DNA of 64,000 nt from Agriotes lineatus. Taxonomy: Eukaryota > Arthropoda > Insecta > Coleoptera > Elateridae. The number at the start of each line of letters is the position of its first letter. The first letter of the stretch is position 1. This document shows, one piece after another, positions 34,942 through 46,884 of the stretch. The notes below the pieces were generated by a model. It was not told the origin of the DNA, ran no database searches, and saw nothing but the letters and a program-made list of their open reading frames with translations. The position numbers were made by a program, and so were the translations under genes. Where the stretch lies: NCBI GenBank assembly GCA_940337035.1, contig CALNHX010002283.1, forward strand, positions 1-64,000, read 5' to 3'.

Positions 34942-35485
34942 TATATATAAAGCTGAAATTCCTGACTCACTCATTCATTCGCTCACTCACTCACTCACTC
35001 ATCAACGCCCAGCCCAAACCCTTGGACTGAAATTTTGCACATAGGTTTCCTTTATGATGTATACAAGGACTAAGGAAGGATATTTCGAAATTCAACCTCG
35101 AAAGGGGTAAAATGAGAGTTGCAATTTTGCACGGAAAAATAATATTAAATAGACATTTCGACTTGAAACTTCGTAGAAGTACTCCTAAAAACAAATAAGC
35201 AAACACGTATTTCGCAATTTTCAAAAAATCAACCCGTTAGGGGGTGAAATGGGGTAAATAAACCTAAAAGATATGGGTGTCGTTATTGAGGTTTTTGGGA
35301 CGTTGATTGCGAAAACGGCATTTGAAATTTGGCAGGCAGATTTCTCATAGGGAGTAGGCATCCGCTAAGAAAGGATTTTTAAAAATTCAACCCCTAAAGG
35401 GGTAAAAAAGGGGTTGGAATTTTGTAAGATCAAATTTAGAACTAAGTCATTCAAAGTTTTTAGAAATTTGTCCCCTGAAGGTGAA

Positions 35486-36080
35486 AATAGGAGATGACTG
35501 GACTGGACGGAAAGGGACGGGGCGGGACGGGACGGGACGAGACGGGACTAGACGGGAAGGGATGGGAATGGATGGGAGGGGAGAGGAGGGAACGGGGCGG
35601 GACGGGACGGGAAGGAAAGAGATGGGGTGGTATGGGAGGGGGGAAGGGAACGGGGCGAGACGGTACGGGACGCGGTGGGAAGGAAAGAGATGGGATGGGA
35701 TGGGAGGGGGGGAAGGGACGGGACGGGACGAGACGGGACGGGACTAGACGGGAAGGGATGGGAATGGATGGGAGGAGAGAGAAGGGAACGTGGCGGGACG
35801 GGACGGGAAGGAAAGGGATGGGATGGGATGGGAGGGGAGGAAGAGACGGGACGGGATGGGACGGGACGGGAAGGAAACGGATGGGATGGGATAGGAGGGG
35901 AAAAGGGACGGGGCAGGACAGGACTGAACGGAAAGGAAAGGGAAGGGTTAGGAGGGGAGGGGAGGGAACGGGCGAGACAGGACGGGACGGGAAGGGAAGG
36001 GATGGTACGGAACGGGGCCGGAAAAAGGGACGGGGAAGGGAAAACGTGCGGGCACGGGGACGGGGATGGGATGGGATGAC
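35486..36080. repeat. GGGAC/GGGAT minisatellite inside Helitron copy 2
   Basis: About 595 bp of pentanucleotide-based units (GGGAC, GGGAT, GGGAG) organised in longer higher-order blocks of roughly 60-130 bp that themselves recur. Three overlapping open frames through it are repeat artefacts rich in G, R, D and T. Confidence 0.92.
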
Positions 36081-36181
36081 AGAAAATAATTAGTCATTAT
36101 TTAATACACAAATAACGAAACTCGAGCGTACGAAGTCGCGGGTAACAGCTAGTTCTATTTGATATCACTATTAGTAATGAA

Positions 36182-37574
36182 TAGAGCGCTGATTAAAAAG
36201 AATTTATTTTACGAGAATAGGCGCTTATAATAAGCCTTTAAACCTGAAAAAAAAATCCAAAGCAGAAGCCAAAATAAGCACTCAAGAAAGCTAAATAAAA
36301 GACAAAATGCAAAAGGTAATTTTATTAGGAATTCTGTTGACAAAATATAAAAATTAAATTCGAACACAGTGTAACAAAAATATTAAATTGTATTACATAT
36401 AGTTAACAGATGATTAATGAAAAATATTATAAAAGCAATTTATGATAATGTATTTTTCCAAATGTTTCAGTGAAAAAGATTGCCCGCGGTCTGTTAAAAT
36501 ATTCTTGTAAATAGAGAAACTTCTCTCTATGTCTACCGATGTTATTGGTGCATATTGAAATGCATTAGCTGGAATAGCAAAATTATCGACCGTGTCTCTT
36601 CTTAATAATTTTGCAGTGTTAGCAAGTGTTTGAAATCCTGCATTTTTCATTAGAACATCCTTTAATTTTTTATTAACTACTTCTCCAATATGTTCATGCA
36701 CATCCTGAGTAGGCTGTATGAAATCATCTTCAACTTTTATCAGCGGTAGATTTTTCTTTTCTAAATTTTTGGATAGATTTACTTACTTACCAATAATTTT
36801 CTTTCAGGAATTCCAAATTTTGCAGTAAAACGTCATCTTTCAAAACTTCTTTGCACTGTTTAATTGATACTTCTGCAGTTTCAGGTAATAAATCACATAC
36901 AAACCTTTGAAATTGTTTTACATGTTCTGTGTAATACATGGCTGCTTTTAACCTAATGCCCCATCTAGTGAGAATGGGTTTCGGCGGTTAAGGAACATTT
37001 GCCAACTGGTCTTTAAAAGTTTGAATTTTAAGAGGTGTCGTCAGGAAAAAATACTTTCGGTTTTTAATTAAGAGATTAACAAGCGGAAATTGAAGTTTTA
37101 TTGTCTCGGCTATTCGAGCTAATCCATGTGCAAGGTATGTAGATACAGTAGGTCATATTTTCGTAAAAAACTTTCAAAACGCTGGCCGCTTTGACCATGT
37201 AGGCTGTTACCATTAACAGTATTTTGCATTAGGAACGCGATGTGGTAGGAAGAAATTAGTTAAAATGTCTTGCACAAATATAGCAATTGTCGAATAATTT
37301 CCAAGAAATAAAGAAGGATCCAAAAGAGTAAATTAGCTATTAAATTTTTAAAGGAATGGTACTTAAAATAAATTAAAAATAAGCCAAAACGAGAAACAAA
37401 GTGTTAAAAAGCGTTAAGCAAGCATTTATGCAAAGAATATGAAAAATAAGCAAAATAAGCAAAATATAAGTAGTGCCAAACGCTTGCATTTTTTGTGAAA
37501 TATGTAGATCCAAAAGCATTTGGAACTGCTTATGTTATAGACAAATAAGCAAAATGCCATAAATCCGCGCTCTC
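36182..37574 (-). mobile_element. hAT-type element remnant
   Basis: TAGAGCGCTGATT at the left is answered by AGAGCGCGGATT (complement) at the right, a hAT-like short terminal repeat. A decayed transposase lies on the minus strand. AATAAGC motifs recur close to both ends. I could not find the expected 8-bp target duplication. Confidence 0.6.
36414..37141 (-). pseudogene. hAT-family transposase remnant
   Basis: Reading on the minus strand: LAHGLARIAETIKLQFPLVN (about 37130-37070), PKPILTRWGIRLKAAMYY (about 36980-36930), DLLPETAEVSIKQCKEVL, then an intact last segment with FAIPANAFQYAPITSVDIER and SFSIYKNILTDR ending at 36414. The last part is the C-terminal dimerisation (hATC) region. Two or more frame breaks lie between 36702 and 37060, and the upstream DNA-binding part is absent. 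Confidence 0.82.
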
Positions 37575-37611
37575 ACATCACTGCTAGACAAGTCGAAAGT
37601 TGTAAATATGT

Positions 37612-38165
37612 CGCGGCCTTAATTAACAAAACTGTTATAGGAAAGAAAGAAATAAAACACAGAATACGGCAGAGCAGGAGAGTAGTGGGCTGTTTCATCT
37701 CTTTGAGGTGGAATAAAAAAGTAGCCATAAAAACAAAAGAAAATAATAGGACAAGTAATGGTCGAGTCGGTTTTATGTTACGGCTACGAGGTATGGATTA
37801 TAAATAGAGAAACTAAAAAAAAATACCACGCAGTCGAAATGGATTATTTAAGAAGTACCAGAGCATCAAGACGACAATATGCCTCAAACGAGACCATTAA
37901 ACATCTTACGACAGCAAACGAAACGGTAAACGGATAGAATCGAACGAAGAGGACTAGAATGGTCAGGCCATTTAATGAGAATGCGAAACGATAGGTGGAT
38001 TAGAAAAATCTTTCTGTGAAGACCACCAGGATGGAATAAGCGAGGTAGACCATGTAGGTCCTGGAATAAGGGGATAAAGCGTGCAATGGCAGAGAGAAAT
38101 TTGAATGAAGAGTTAGCACTAAACAGATAGGTGTGGCAAAGAAGAATGGTAATGCGGTAATTAGC
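37612..38165 (+). pseudogene. LINE ORF2 C-terminal fragment
   Basis: Contains VMVESVLCYGYEVWIINRET, VEMDYLRSTRASRRQYA, RIERRGLEWSGHLMRM, then RPPGWNKRGRPCRSWNKGIK and AMAERNLNEELALNR, the ordered C-terminal motifs of craniofacial-type LINEs. One or two frame breaks and an internal stop are present. The RT core is missing. Confidence 0.83.
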
Positions 38166-38349
38166 TGTACTGTAATATGAAGGTATTACAATATGCAGTC
38201 AATTTTATTGTAATGTAAATAAAAAAGGCAGCGAGGTCGATGATGTCGAAGATAGGCCAGAATACCTTCAAGAAGGGGATCAAGCACAGATTAGTAATAA
38301 ACTTATATTTTTAATTTTTATTAATCATTATATGATTTTGTTACATTTT

Positions 38350-38870
38350 GCATTTAATATCTTGATATAAATCAATAAAATTAAACAGTCTTCTCCATGA
38401 ACATTTATTTTGAAACTATATGGGTGGTGAGATGTTTCAAAACCAAACCGTTTTTTTTTAATCCTCATGCCATAATAATCATTAATATAAGTAGTTGAAG
38501 CACATGTTAAAATGACGAGGTAGAAATTGTATTTAAAAAACACATCACGTTGGAGAAGAAACTAATTAACCAGCCAACTACGTTGTAAGGATCGTTGTAC
38601 TGGTTAATACATCAAAATTTAAAAAATTAAAATTAGAAAAGTAAAGGAGTGGTTGACATTGATGATCACAGCACTCAGAATCTATCACATTCTTAATCTC
38701 ATTTTAACATGTGCTTCAACTACCTATATTAATGATCATTATGGCCTGAGGATGAAACCAGTTTGATTTTGAAACATGTCGCCACGCATAATTTTAAAAT
38801 AAATGTTCGTGGAGAAGGCTATTTAGTTTTATTGCTTCATATCAAGGCATCTCCGATCAAACATGACGGA
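38350..38870. mobile_element. foldback element with ~165-bp arms
   Basis: Sequence from about 38357 to 38520 returns inverted at 38700-38862 (shared: AGTAGTTGAAGCACATGTTAAAATGA-like core and TCTTCTCCAYGAACATTTAT), with a unique 170-bp centre. Identity is about 80 percent. No target duplication is defined. The motif CTGAGGATGA ... TTTTGAAACATGTCG recalls sequence seen at the ends of Penelope-like elements, but this is only a resemblance. Confidence 0.6.
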
Positions 38871-39107
38871 TCACCTTCCTTTTAATATCTTGAATAAAAT
38901 ATTCAAAAACCACAAAGTACTTAAAATAAACACACTACTTCTGATCAATCTTAAGAAATGTATTGCCACTAATACTGAGAATTCCAATTCCACTTGATAA
39001 TGCTGTTAAAAGTTTCATTGAGTAGAAATGTGGAGATATGAAATAATTTTTTTTTATATAGCACATGTTAAAGTGTGCTTTTATCAACTCAAAACAAAAG
39101 GTTAAGT

Positions 39108-39165
39108 TTTACTTTAACAGCAAGGGTAGATAAAGTAGCACTTTAACATCAAGGATAGATAAAGT
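39108..39165. repeat. two-unit ~29-bp tandem repeat
   Basis: CTTTAACAGCAAGGGTAGAT then AAAGTAG, repeated as CTTTAACATCAAGGATAGAT then AAAGTAA. Confidence 0.6.
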
Positions 39166-39317
39166 AATTTAATTTTCTAAGTTTTGTTTAAATTAAATAT
39201 GACAGCTTCGTATTATCGTAGCAACCCAATCTAGCTACTGACGTTTTGAAATGTGATTGACTGTCATTATTTTCTTTTGAAATTGTTAAAGTTCTTGCTG
39301 TAGAAAAAAATATTGTA

Positions 39318-39432
39318 TTATACACGACGATAAAGTTATTTCTATCCACTCTTGAATCATTAACGTCTCGACTTCGTCTCGACGTTAAACGATTCACTCG
39401 TGGATAAAATTTAACTTTATCGTCTTGTATAA
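39318..39432. mobile_element. 115-bp hairpin MITE
   Basis: TTATACACGACGATAAAGTT at the left is inverted at the right end with few mismatches, and the pairing continues through TATCCAC, GATTCA-type blocks to a centre at CGACTTCGTC. It is nearly a complete palindrome. Confidence 0.75.
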
Positions 39433-39690
39433 TAAATTACTATAATCGTGTGTGTAGTAATATATATATAAGTAAAAACATTTTTAACGTCTCTCTTTTT
39501 AAATACCACAGAAAAATAATTCAAATAATTTAATTTTCTGATGTAGAGTTAAGAACCAAAATTTTTTAAGTTATCGTTTTGAATAAGATTCAAGATAGCG
39601 ATAAAGCTGATAAATTACAATAACTGTGAAAATCAGCGTAATGGCGTATTTTGCCTTTGTAGCAATGATTAATATTGTGTTGATACGATA

Positions 39691-40074
39691 TATGTACTAT
39701 TGGTACCACAAAAAACTAGGACAACTTCTAAATCCATTAGCCATGCATTTTTATTGTTTTAGTTGATTAAATGACCTTAAGAAACTGTCATATGACAGGT
39801 TAGAATTATCTATATGTCATAAAATTTCTATATCAAAAGCTACAATATAAAATAGTTATAAAACTAAATCAACATGCAATTTGCTAAATAGTTACACCGT
39901 TTTCTAAGCAAGCGTTAATCCTAGCTTTTGAAATTGAACTTATTTTAGGCATGATTGACAGTGACGTTTTCAAATAATTTGAAAGTTAATCAAATCTCAG
40001 TTGCCAATTAAAAATTCCTATTTACACAAGTAAAAAACCGTTGTCCTAGTTTTTTTTTGTAGCAATAGTACATA
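39691..40074. mobile_element. 384-bp MITE
   Basis: Ends TATGTACTATTGGTACCACA and complement TATGTACTATTGCTACAAAA, both continuing into AACTAGGACAAC. No coding capacity, and the target duplication is not resolved. Confidence 0.68.
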
Positions 40075-40076
40075 TC

Positions 40077-40917
40077 TACAAATTAAACTTAATATAAATT
40101 TCCAACTATATGGTAACGTCAAAGAAATAGCCTCTATTTAATAGAACACATTCTACCTACAGGTTACAGAAACTAGATTGACTCTCAAGGTTGTTAATTC
40201 TGTTATGAAATGCGCCACACCACAATGTTAAGTAGGATATATTGTGTCATTTACCTTAAATAAGGTTAACAATTTAATGTCAATATGATAGATGTCAAAA
40301 GTGTTACTAATACAAAACCTGGAAATTACTAGATTCTAACATTAGTTCCGATTTTCACCACGCTTCAATCTAGAACTGTAACCTGTATGTTTATCTTCCA
40401 TTTTCTTAAAATCACATTCAACTGTTATATCGTATCTAAGGATAAGATTAAGTAGCCGACACACATTAACAGTAATTTTATTAAAACATCACATAGATCC
40501 TAAATTTTCAAAGATTATTTTAGCTTCTCATTGAGAATACAAAATTTTTATTCATTCACTAATTTAGATTCATCTATTTCTTTCGCTTTCGATGTCGATA
40601 AACACTCATATAAACTCCAAATATTAATCGTAGATAGAAATTTATTCTAAACTTATATAAGGCCAGTTATTGCATACAAAAAACAAAATTTAAAAATTCC
40701 TTTAAATATAAATGCAATTAGACCCACCTACATTAACAGCAAATATCAACATTAATTTCGGAAAGGTTTCTCCACAATTGTCACTAATTTTTTCTTGAGT
40801 TTTGTAGTAACATATGTACATGCACATTTTGCATCCTCGGAATTTTGTTAGTCGCACCCCCTAAAGTCGATCCAATGCCAAAAAACGAACCCATACATAT
40901 TTTGAGGCCAATCGAAC
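40077..40917. other. no gene recognised
   Basis: AT-rich flank, nothing seen. Confidence 0.45.
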
Positions 40918-40977
40918 AATATTAACATGTGCCACCGAGCCTCGGAAGTTTCCGAATTCACTCGTTCTCTATTAATA

Positions 40978-41540
40978 CACTGCTCAAAACCGTACAGGAA
41001 TATTTCTAAAAATTCTTGTAAAATATAGAAAGCAACGACTATACGCATAGTTTAGAAGTAAAATTGTTAGATGTACGCAATCGACACAGATGTAATGCAC
41101 ATCTTACAACCCCAGTGCAAGATTGATTTTTGAAAATTAATGCTCGTAATAAAATTTATACCGCACGCCAACTCCAAAATGAATTACAGAAAGCTCACGG
41201 TATTTTAATCAGTAATCAAACCGTGTGTAATAGATTACATGAGGTGCAGTTGAGATCCCGGAGACCATTAATACTTCCTGTCATAAGTAGACAAAATCAG
41301 AGAGAGCGGTATCTGTGGGGACGATAATTTCAAAATTGGCAAAATGAGCAGTGGTCATTTGTACTTTTCTCAGATAATTCAAGATTTAGTATTCATCTTG
41401 ATTCGAGAAGAGTACCTGTGTGGAGAGAGCCAGGATTACAAAATCGACTCCACGCGGTACAGGAGGTTCGACCTTATGGAGGTGGATTACTGATGGTTTG
41501 AGCTGGAAGAACTGATATCCCTGTACGGTTTTGAGCAGTG
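40978..41540 (+). mobile_element. internally deleted Tc1-type element
   Basis: Terminal repeats CACTGCTCAAAACCGTACAGG on both ends, TA at 40976-40977 and 41541-41542. At 563 bp it is about a third of a full Tc1 element. Confidence 0.88.
41093..41520 (+). pseudogene. Tc1-type transposase fragment
   Basis: Reads INARNKIYTARQLQNELQKA, SNQTVCNRLHEVQLRSRRPL, then NWQNEQWSFVLFSDNSRFSI (family: LFTDESRF; E replaced by N next to the catalytic D) and GGGLLMV. The central and C-terminal parts are deleted. A stop interrupts at about 41325. Confidence 0.83.
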
Positions 41541-41636
41541 TATTTGACGAACCGGAAGTGTTATCGAAATTTTGATAAGAATATAACTAAAAGGAACAAA
41601 AGCTGGAATCATTATACTATGAATGGAGGAGTCTGC

Positions 41637-41795
41637 AAAAACGAGGAAATAAAAGAACGGACTCAAAAAAGAAGAAACAACAATTTATTGAAAAAATTGA
41701 CGACCTGTTCGATATCGCACTTGCGAACGCTCTAGAATTAATAGATGTAGAAGAAGATAAACAGTTTTTGTTGCTTCAAAGGCAGAAAGGGTGAC
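41637..41795 (+). pseudogene. C-terminal fragment of a TE-associated insect protein
   Basis: A frame reading IEKIDDLFDIALANALELI then DVEEDKQFLLLQRQKG ends at a TGA near 41795. The DLFDIAxxDAL...EDxxFLLxQRxxG pattern recurs in multi-copy uncharacterised insect proteins. Nothing upstream is preserved. Confidence 0.5.
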
Positions 41796-42527
41796 TACGT
41801 AGTATGCTTGGTGTTGATATCAGGTTACATCAACAAGAGAAGAGAACTGAATAATGACTGGAAAGAAAAGATACAAGGAGAAAACAAACTTACGAAGAGG
41901 TGGTAGATTTAAGTAAGTATATGTAATTGTTTACTTCAGGTTACAAATGATATTGCGGAAAGAATTATTAAACGGATCGAAGAATATAATAGCTTAATTA
42001 CCAAAAAAGAGGACCAAAAGCAGAACTTGCTACAAGTTGCTAGTGATCATCGGAGTCAATATCCGGATTCTAGTAAAGCTTCTTTAGCAACGAAAAAGTA
42101 ACTATTCTGATATGTATTTCATTATTTTACCTATAGGTAACTTGCTATATTTGTTTTATTCCTAAGTTTCTAAATATAATTCTGTAAATTTTTGTAACTT
42201 CAGTAATTATTTAATATTGTTCGTTTTATTTAATTTTTAAATAAATATATTTGCTTAATTCTATTATATTTTTAATTATTAATATTAAAGCTATTCTTCA
42301 AGAATTTTTGCCTTTTTTCTAATACTTAACGCATATTTTCTGAAATTCCTACAAGTTAACGAAGAAATTGCATATAACTAAATATGTAGCAAATAAAATT
42401 TCCAGAAATTTATGTGGTCACAATTTCAATACGACATCTGTTCGCGAGATATTAATTGATAATAAGTGAATTAAGTTAAAATCTGCAATTTGGAAACTTT
42501 CGAGGCTCGGTGGCACGTGTTAATATT

Positions 42528-45500
42528 ATTTGTATAGGTTTGCTTTTTCCGCATTAGAACGACTTTAGCGGTACGACAAAAAAATTCGATTTTTTTCCAC
42601 TAAGTATAACGTAAAACCACTCTAATGCATACACAAGAAATTTGTTATTCAGTTAAATTGCTTTGAGTGTTACTAACCATTATTTCTAAATTCATCTGCA
42701 AAACTGGGCTGTATTAATCCTTTTTAATAAAAACTAATTGAAAGCTCGCAACAGCGCAATTAGCGATACGTTTTAGAGAGTGCAAATGTAATAACACTTG
42801 TGTATTCCCGACAGGCACCAAAATTATCACATGCTGTAATAGATTCTGTTACCAATTTTGCTGTCATCAAAACACATTGTGTTGCTTTAAAATGCATTTG
42901 ATTATTTCATAGTGCCGGCAGCAAACTGATTTTATGTCGGTAGTAGCGCGCAGTAAAACCAAACTAAATAAATACAAGATCAAATTTAAACGATCATGCA
43001 CGGGCAGCATAACCAATTTTGGAAATACAGCATAAAAATTTTTCAATAAATACTCGTAGCTACTGTACTTCTAAAAGTGCATTTTGTAATATTTCTTTCA
43101 CGGGATGGTTTTCAAATGAGTTTGTAATTTTGAACATTACCTACATTAGGCAACCAACATTACGTACCATAATTTCGGAGTACATATGCGAGTACGATGA
43201 CTGTAGCAACGCGGTATGAATAACTTTAGTTGCGTGGTAGCATTTTTTCTGTAGAGAGGTTGTTAAAAAGTAATGTAGTTTGTAAAATTATGTTACCAGC
43301 AGCAACATTACCGGTTCCAAAACTGTAAAAAGGTAGGAAAACGTAAATTTTTTCTGCAACTGTAAGTAATAGACTACGAAAACTCGTTTTGTGAAAACTC
43401 TAGAGTAAACAAGAATCTGTGTTTTGAAAATAACATCTATCTACAAGGGAGTTCAAAAACTTATTGAACTGCAGCTGCATTTGTGAACTAAACGAAAAAT
43501 GTTACTACTTTTTATAACTACATTTTACTACATACCTACCTTTTGCAGTTACCATGACATATCAGTCCCTTTGAAGTTATACGTATATCTATAACTTTCA
43601 CTACATTTATAAACAAATTTTGAGAAAATGCTTGCCGTTGAACTACTTCTCATAGACTGATTTCTTTAACTGTTGAGCTGTAAAGACACTTAGCCCCTGT
43701 ATGTAAAGCTGGTGAAATGACGTAGATGTCTTATTTGAAAACGAAAACAATAAAAATTTAAAGCATTAAAGTGCAGGACGCACTTAAAAAGTAAATTGTT
43801 GTAAAACAATTCGGACAAATAAGGTAAAATAGTGAGACCTGGCATGTCTACTAGTAAGAGTGATTCATTGGCTAGCTAATTTTAATTCTATCGAATTATC
43901 GTCTCGCCAGGAGAGATTTTTGTTGTTAGAAAATAATTGTGCTACTAAAATTTACTGTTGAGCTTAATTCTTACCAAAAGTTAAAAAGAAATTCATAATT
44001 GTGAACTGGTGCTTACACATTTTCAACCAAGTCACTTATCGCATTACAGTTCTATGTCGACCAACACACTCTTCATTGTGAATATCGTTACTCTCTTTTT
44101 TAAATAAATATCATTGCTGTAGTTTTTTTTATTGCATACCGTGTGAATAATGTAATACTATGCCTTTGCAACATTATTTTACCATTAGTTAGTGTACCCA
44201 TGTCGGTTTTGAAATTACAATGAAATAAACCAATTTCAATTAGTTTCCATAGTCACTGCGTTGTTATGTTGTTTATAAACAGCATGGTAATATTAAGTAA
44301 ATGCCCTATGTCTAATTTTGCATAATTCATCCTTGTTCAGTCTTACATTATTCTCACTGTATAACCGTGCAGCTGGCGGAGTGGTTTATTGTAGCTCTCA
44401 CCATCGGCAGCTCAGTCCAACAGTAAACAATAATTTGCTAAAAACCAAATTTACCAAGTATCGCTTTCTTGCATTACTTGTTAGTAACTACTTACCGAAA
44501 ATTTATTTCTGGACACGCCTCTTATTTATAAAAAACTTCTATTAAATAGTAATACTTTGAAATGCTTAAGTTGATGATAAAATTTAAAGTATTTATTATA
44601 GGTTTTTCAGAAAGTATAAATACTAATAATAATTATAAACACATTAAAATGAGACAAAAATATTGTTATTACCAAAGACTGACTAGTATGGCTTTAGTCG
44701 TTGCTGAAGTAATAGTTACCTTTGTGATAAGCTGTAGCTTCACAATTTAAAAACCTCTATTGTCACACTGCGAATAACACAAGCGCAAGAAGTGCTAAAA
44801 AGTATGAATCATAATTTAGTAAGTTTATAAGTCAACGATTCAATTAAGTGACAAACTAATTAAAGCTGCTTACTAATAAGTTCCATGTAGTTTAACTTTG
44901 AATGTGATTTTTAAGTAATCTCGGTTAAAAACTCTCCTAATTTAAAAATTATTTTTGCTTAGCTATAAAATATTATGTTTTTATACGTTTCAAATCCAAG
45001 ACACTTTCAAGTAATGTTTCATATGAGCATCAATAAAATATGTTTTAAGTTATGAACATAACGAGATTGAAGTTGAATAATACAACTAATAATGGCAAAT
45101 CGTAAATTTAAGATAGCAGAACACATGTTGCAAAATGGTTGTTATATTTTGTTGTTGAAGAACACATATAGCATGTGGTTCTTTTACATCAGGATGTACT
45201 TTTTTTAGTACAGATTATTCGTAACGTAACTATATATACGACCGCAAATCTCAAGGCACTAAATGAGGGAAATAAGCGATAAGGGTATGGCTAGTTGGCT
45301 GCATATTTTGATCCAGCCATATACCCACCTAATACATTATCAACTAAAGGTTATGGGAGATTATTGAAATATGTTTTTAGAGCAAATATGAATATTTTAC
45401 TTGTGTGCGTTTCAAGAAGAATAATTAGACCGATCAGACCAAAATCTTCTCGGCATTGTTCTTTTTTTTGTAAAACAATGCAAATATGTGCCCCAATCGA

Positions 45501-46160
45501 GTTTCTGGAAGGTATTAACTACTAAAATTTAATGTTGTACAGTACTTTTAAGATAAATATTTTCTACTTTGTTGGGACTTACTTGAATTGTGCAAGTGTT
45601 CTTAAATAATTCTAAACCCCGGAAAGATGTTTCATGTTATAAAATAGTCCTTCACGGCATTTTAGTAGTATTTGTAGTTAATTATTACAATAATTGCATT
45701 ACTTTAGTACAAAATGTGAAAGCTTGACATTTTAAATTCTTATTTTATTTTATTTTATATTATTTATTTATTTCGCACTCAGCCAACAGCCGTTATGATA
45801 AATGCAAAGGCCGAATTAGTCTAGATGTTTCCGATTAAGTTATTAAAAAGTATTAGTTTAATTTTCTTTACTTGTTTTACAACTTTACCGCTTTTTACAA
45901 CGCAGTGAGGATGGAAGCACATATCTTCCTGTAATACCTAATACGTGGTTTGAAACATAATCTTAACAAAAGCGCTTTTCAAAATTATCGTGAGACTCGG
46001 TATTAACGATGATAGTCAGTCCTCCAATTTGTGTTAATTTAAATAAGCATCAAAATAATTTTGAAGAACTAAGTCGTTGTGGGAACTTTAATTATCGGTC
46101 GCTAAAATAATACTTCGGCACTAAAAATAATAAATGACCACTTGAATGCTACTACCCATA
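42528..46160. other. no gene recognised
   Basis: About 3.6 kb of AT-rich sequence. Only short unmatched ORFs (for example 45295-45525) and no repeat boundary I can defend. Confidence 0.45.
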
Positions 46161-46379
46161 AAAGAGGCATTTTCATATTTGATGAGGAAAATAAAACACT
46201 ATTAAATGTCACAAAACCAACTTGTCAGTGTCAAGTTTTCCAAACACGTTCGTTAATTATTTGAAAATTATGTCACAAACCGTGTAGGAAAAAATTTACA
46301 CTTGTTGACACTGACAAGTTGGTTTTGTGACATTCAGCGGTGTGTTATTTTTGCCATCAAACATGAAAATGCCTCTATT
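46161..46379. mobile_element. 219-bp foldback element
   Basis: AGAGGCATTTTCAT at the left returns inverted at the right end, and inside it AATGTCACAAAACCAACTTG is perfectly inverted (46205 and 46336 ends), followed by TCAGTGTCAA. Arms are about 95 bp around a short loop. Confidence 0.75.
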
Positions 46380-46884
46380 ACCCAACATATTTTCTAAACA
46401 GTTAACACAATTTACTTTCATCCTCAGAAATATTCAATAAGTGCCACAACAAGCAAAAGTGCACCAAAACTAGGATATGAGCACTAAGAATAATACGGGA
46501 TATCATAAACAATGTTTGACATTCAATAAATTTAAAAACAAAATAATTAATGACAGCTAAAGGTTATCAATATCCATATAAATTTACTTCATAAACCATT
46601 ATTATTTACTAATATACCGTAGATTTCACATGGTTGTACCTTTAACTCGTGAGAAAATATCTTCTAATTTTATTTTTATGTTTGGGGCTCAAACATTATT
46701 TCTGATGCTAAATCTTATTTTCTGTAACTTTGACCTAATATAATGACATTTTTTTGTCGTTTTCAATCTCAAAATGATGCATATATTTGCAGTTGCACTA
46801 GTTGAAATATGAGATTTCATATTGACACTAGTGCAAATATGAAAATTTAGAACAACTTTGTACATTTAAATACATTTATTTATA

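Larger units (their letters stand above)
34026..36152 (+). mobile_element. nonautonomous Helitron, copy 2, with nested foldbacks
   Basis: Begins TCTATA at 34026 after host A (34025), ends ACAGCTAG at 36152 before host T, no target duplication. The 3' segment (ACGAAGTCGCGGG, then AATAATTAGTCATTATTTAATA upstream) matches the inner 3' end of copy 1 in the opposite genomic orientation. The 5' TATATATA tract is split at TA by a foldback element. Downstream come a CACT-rich tract (34970-35000) and a G-rich minisatellite. No Rep/helicase is present. Confidence 0.84.
40918..42527. mobile_element. 1.6-kb inverted-repeat element containing a nested Tc1 copy
   Basis: AATATTAACATGTGCCACCG at the left is matched by AATATTAACACGTGCCACCG on the other strand at the right, and the match continues through AGCCTCGRAAGTTTCCRAATT. 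The inside carries a short remnant of a TE-associated protein. The left arm is followed almost at once by a nested Tc1-type element. Confidence 0.78.

Noticed and set aside
35481..36093. Three long overlapping plus-strand ORFs of up to 199 codons rich in G, R, D and T
   Set aside because: They are readings of the GGGAC/GGGAT minisatellite inside a Helitron; a stop-poor repeat is open in several frames.
38740..38800. Hammerhead ribozyme core
   Set aside because: CTGAGGATGA departs from the conserved CUGANGA core and the stems do not pair convincingly.
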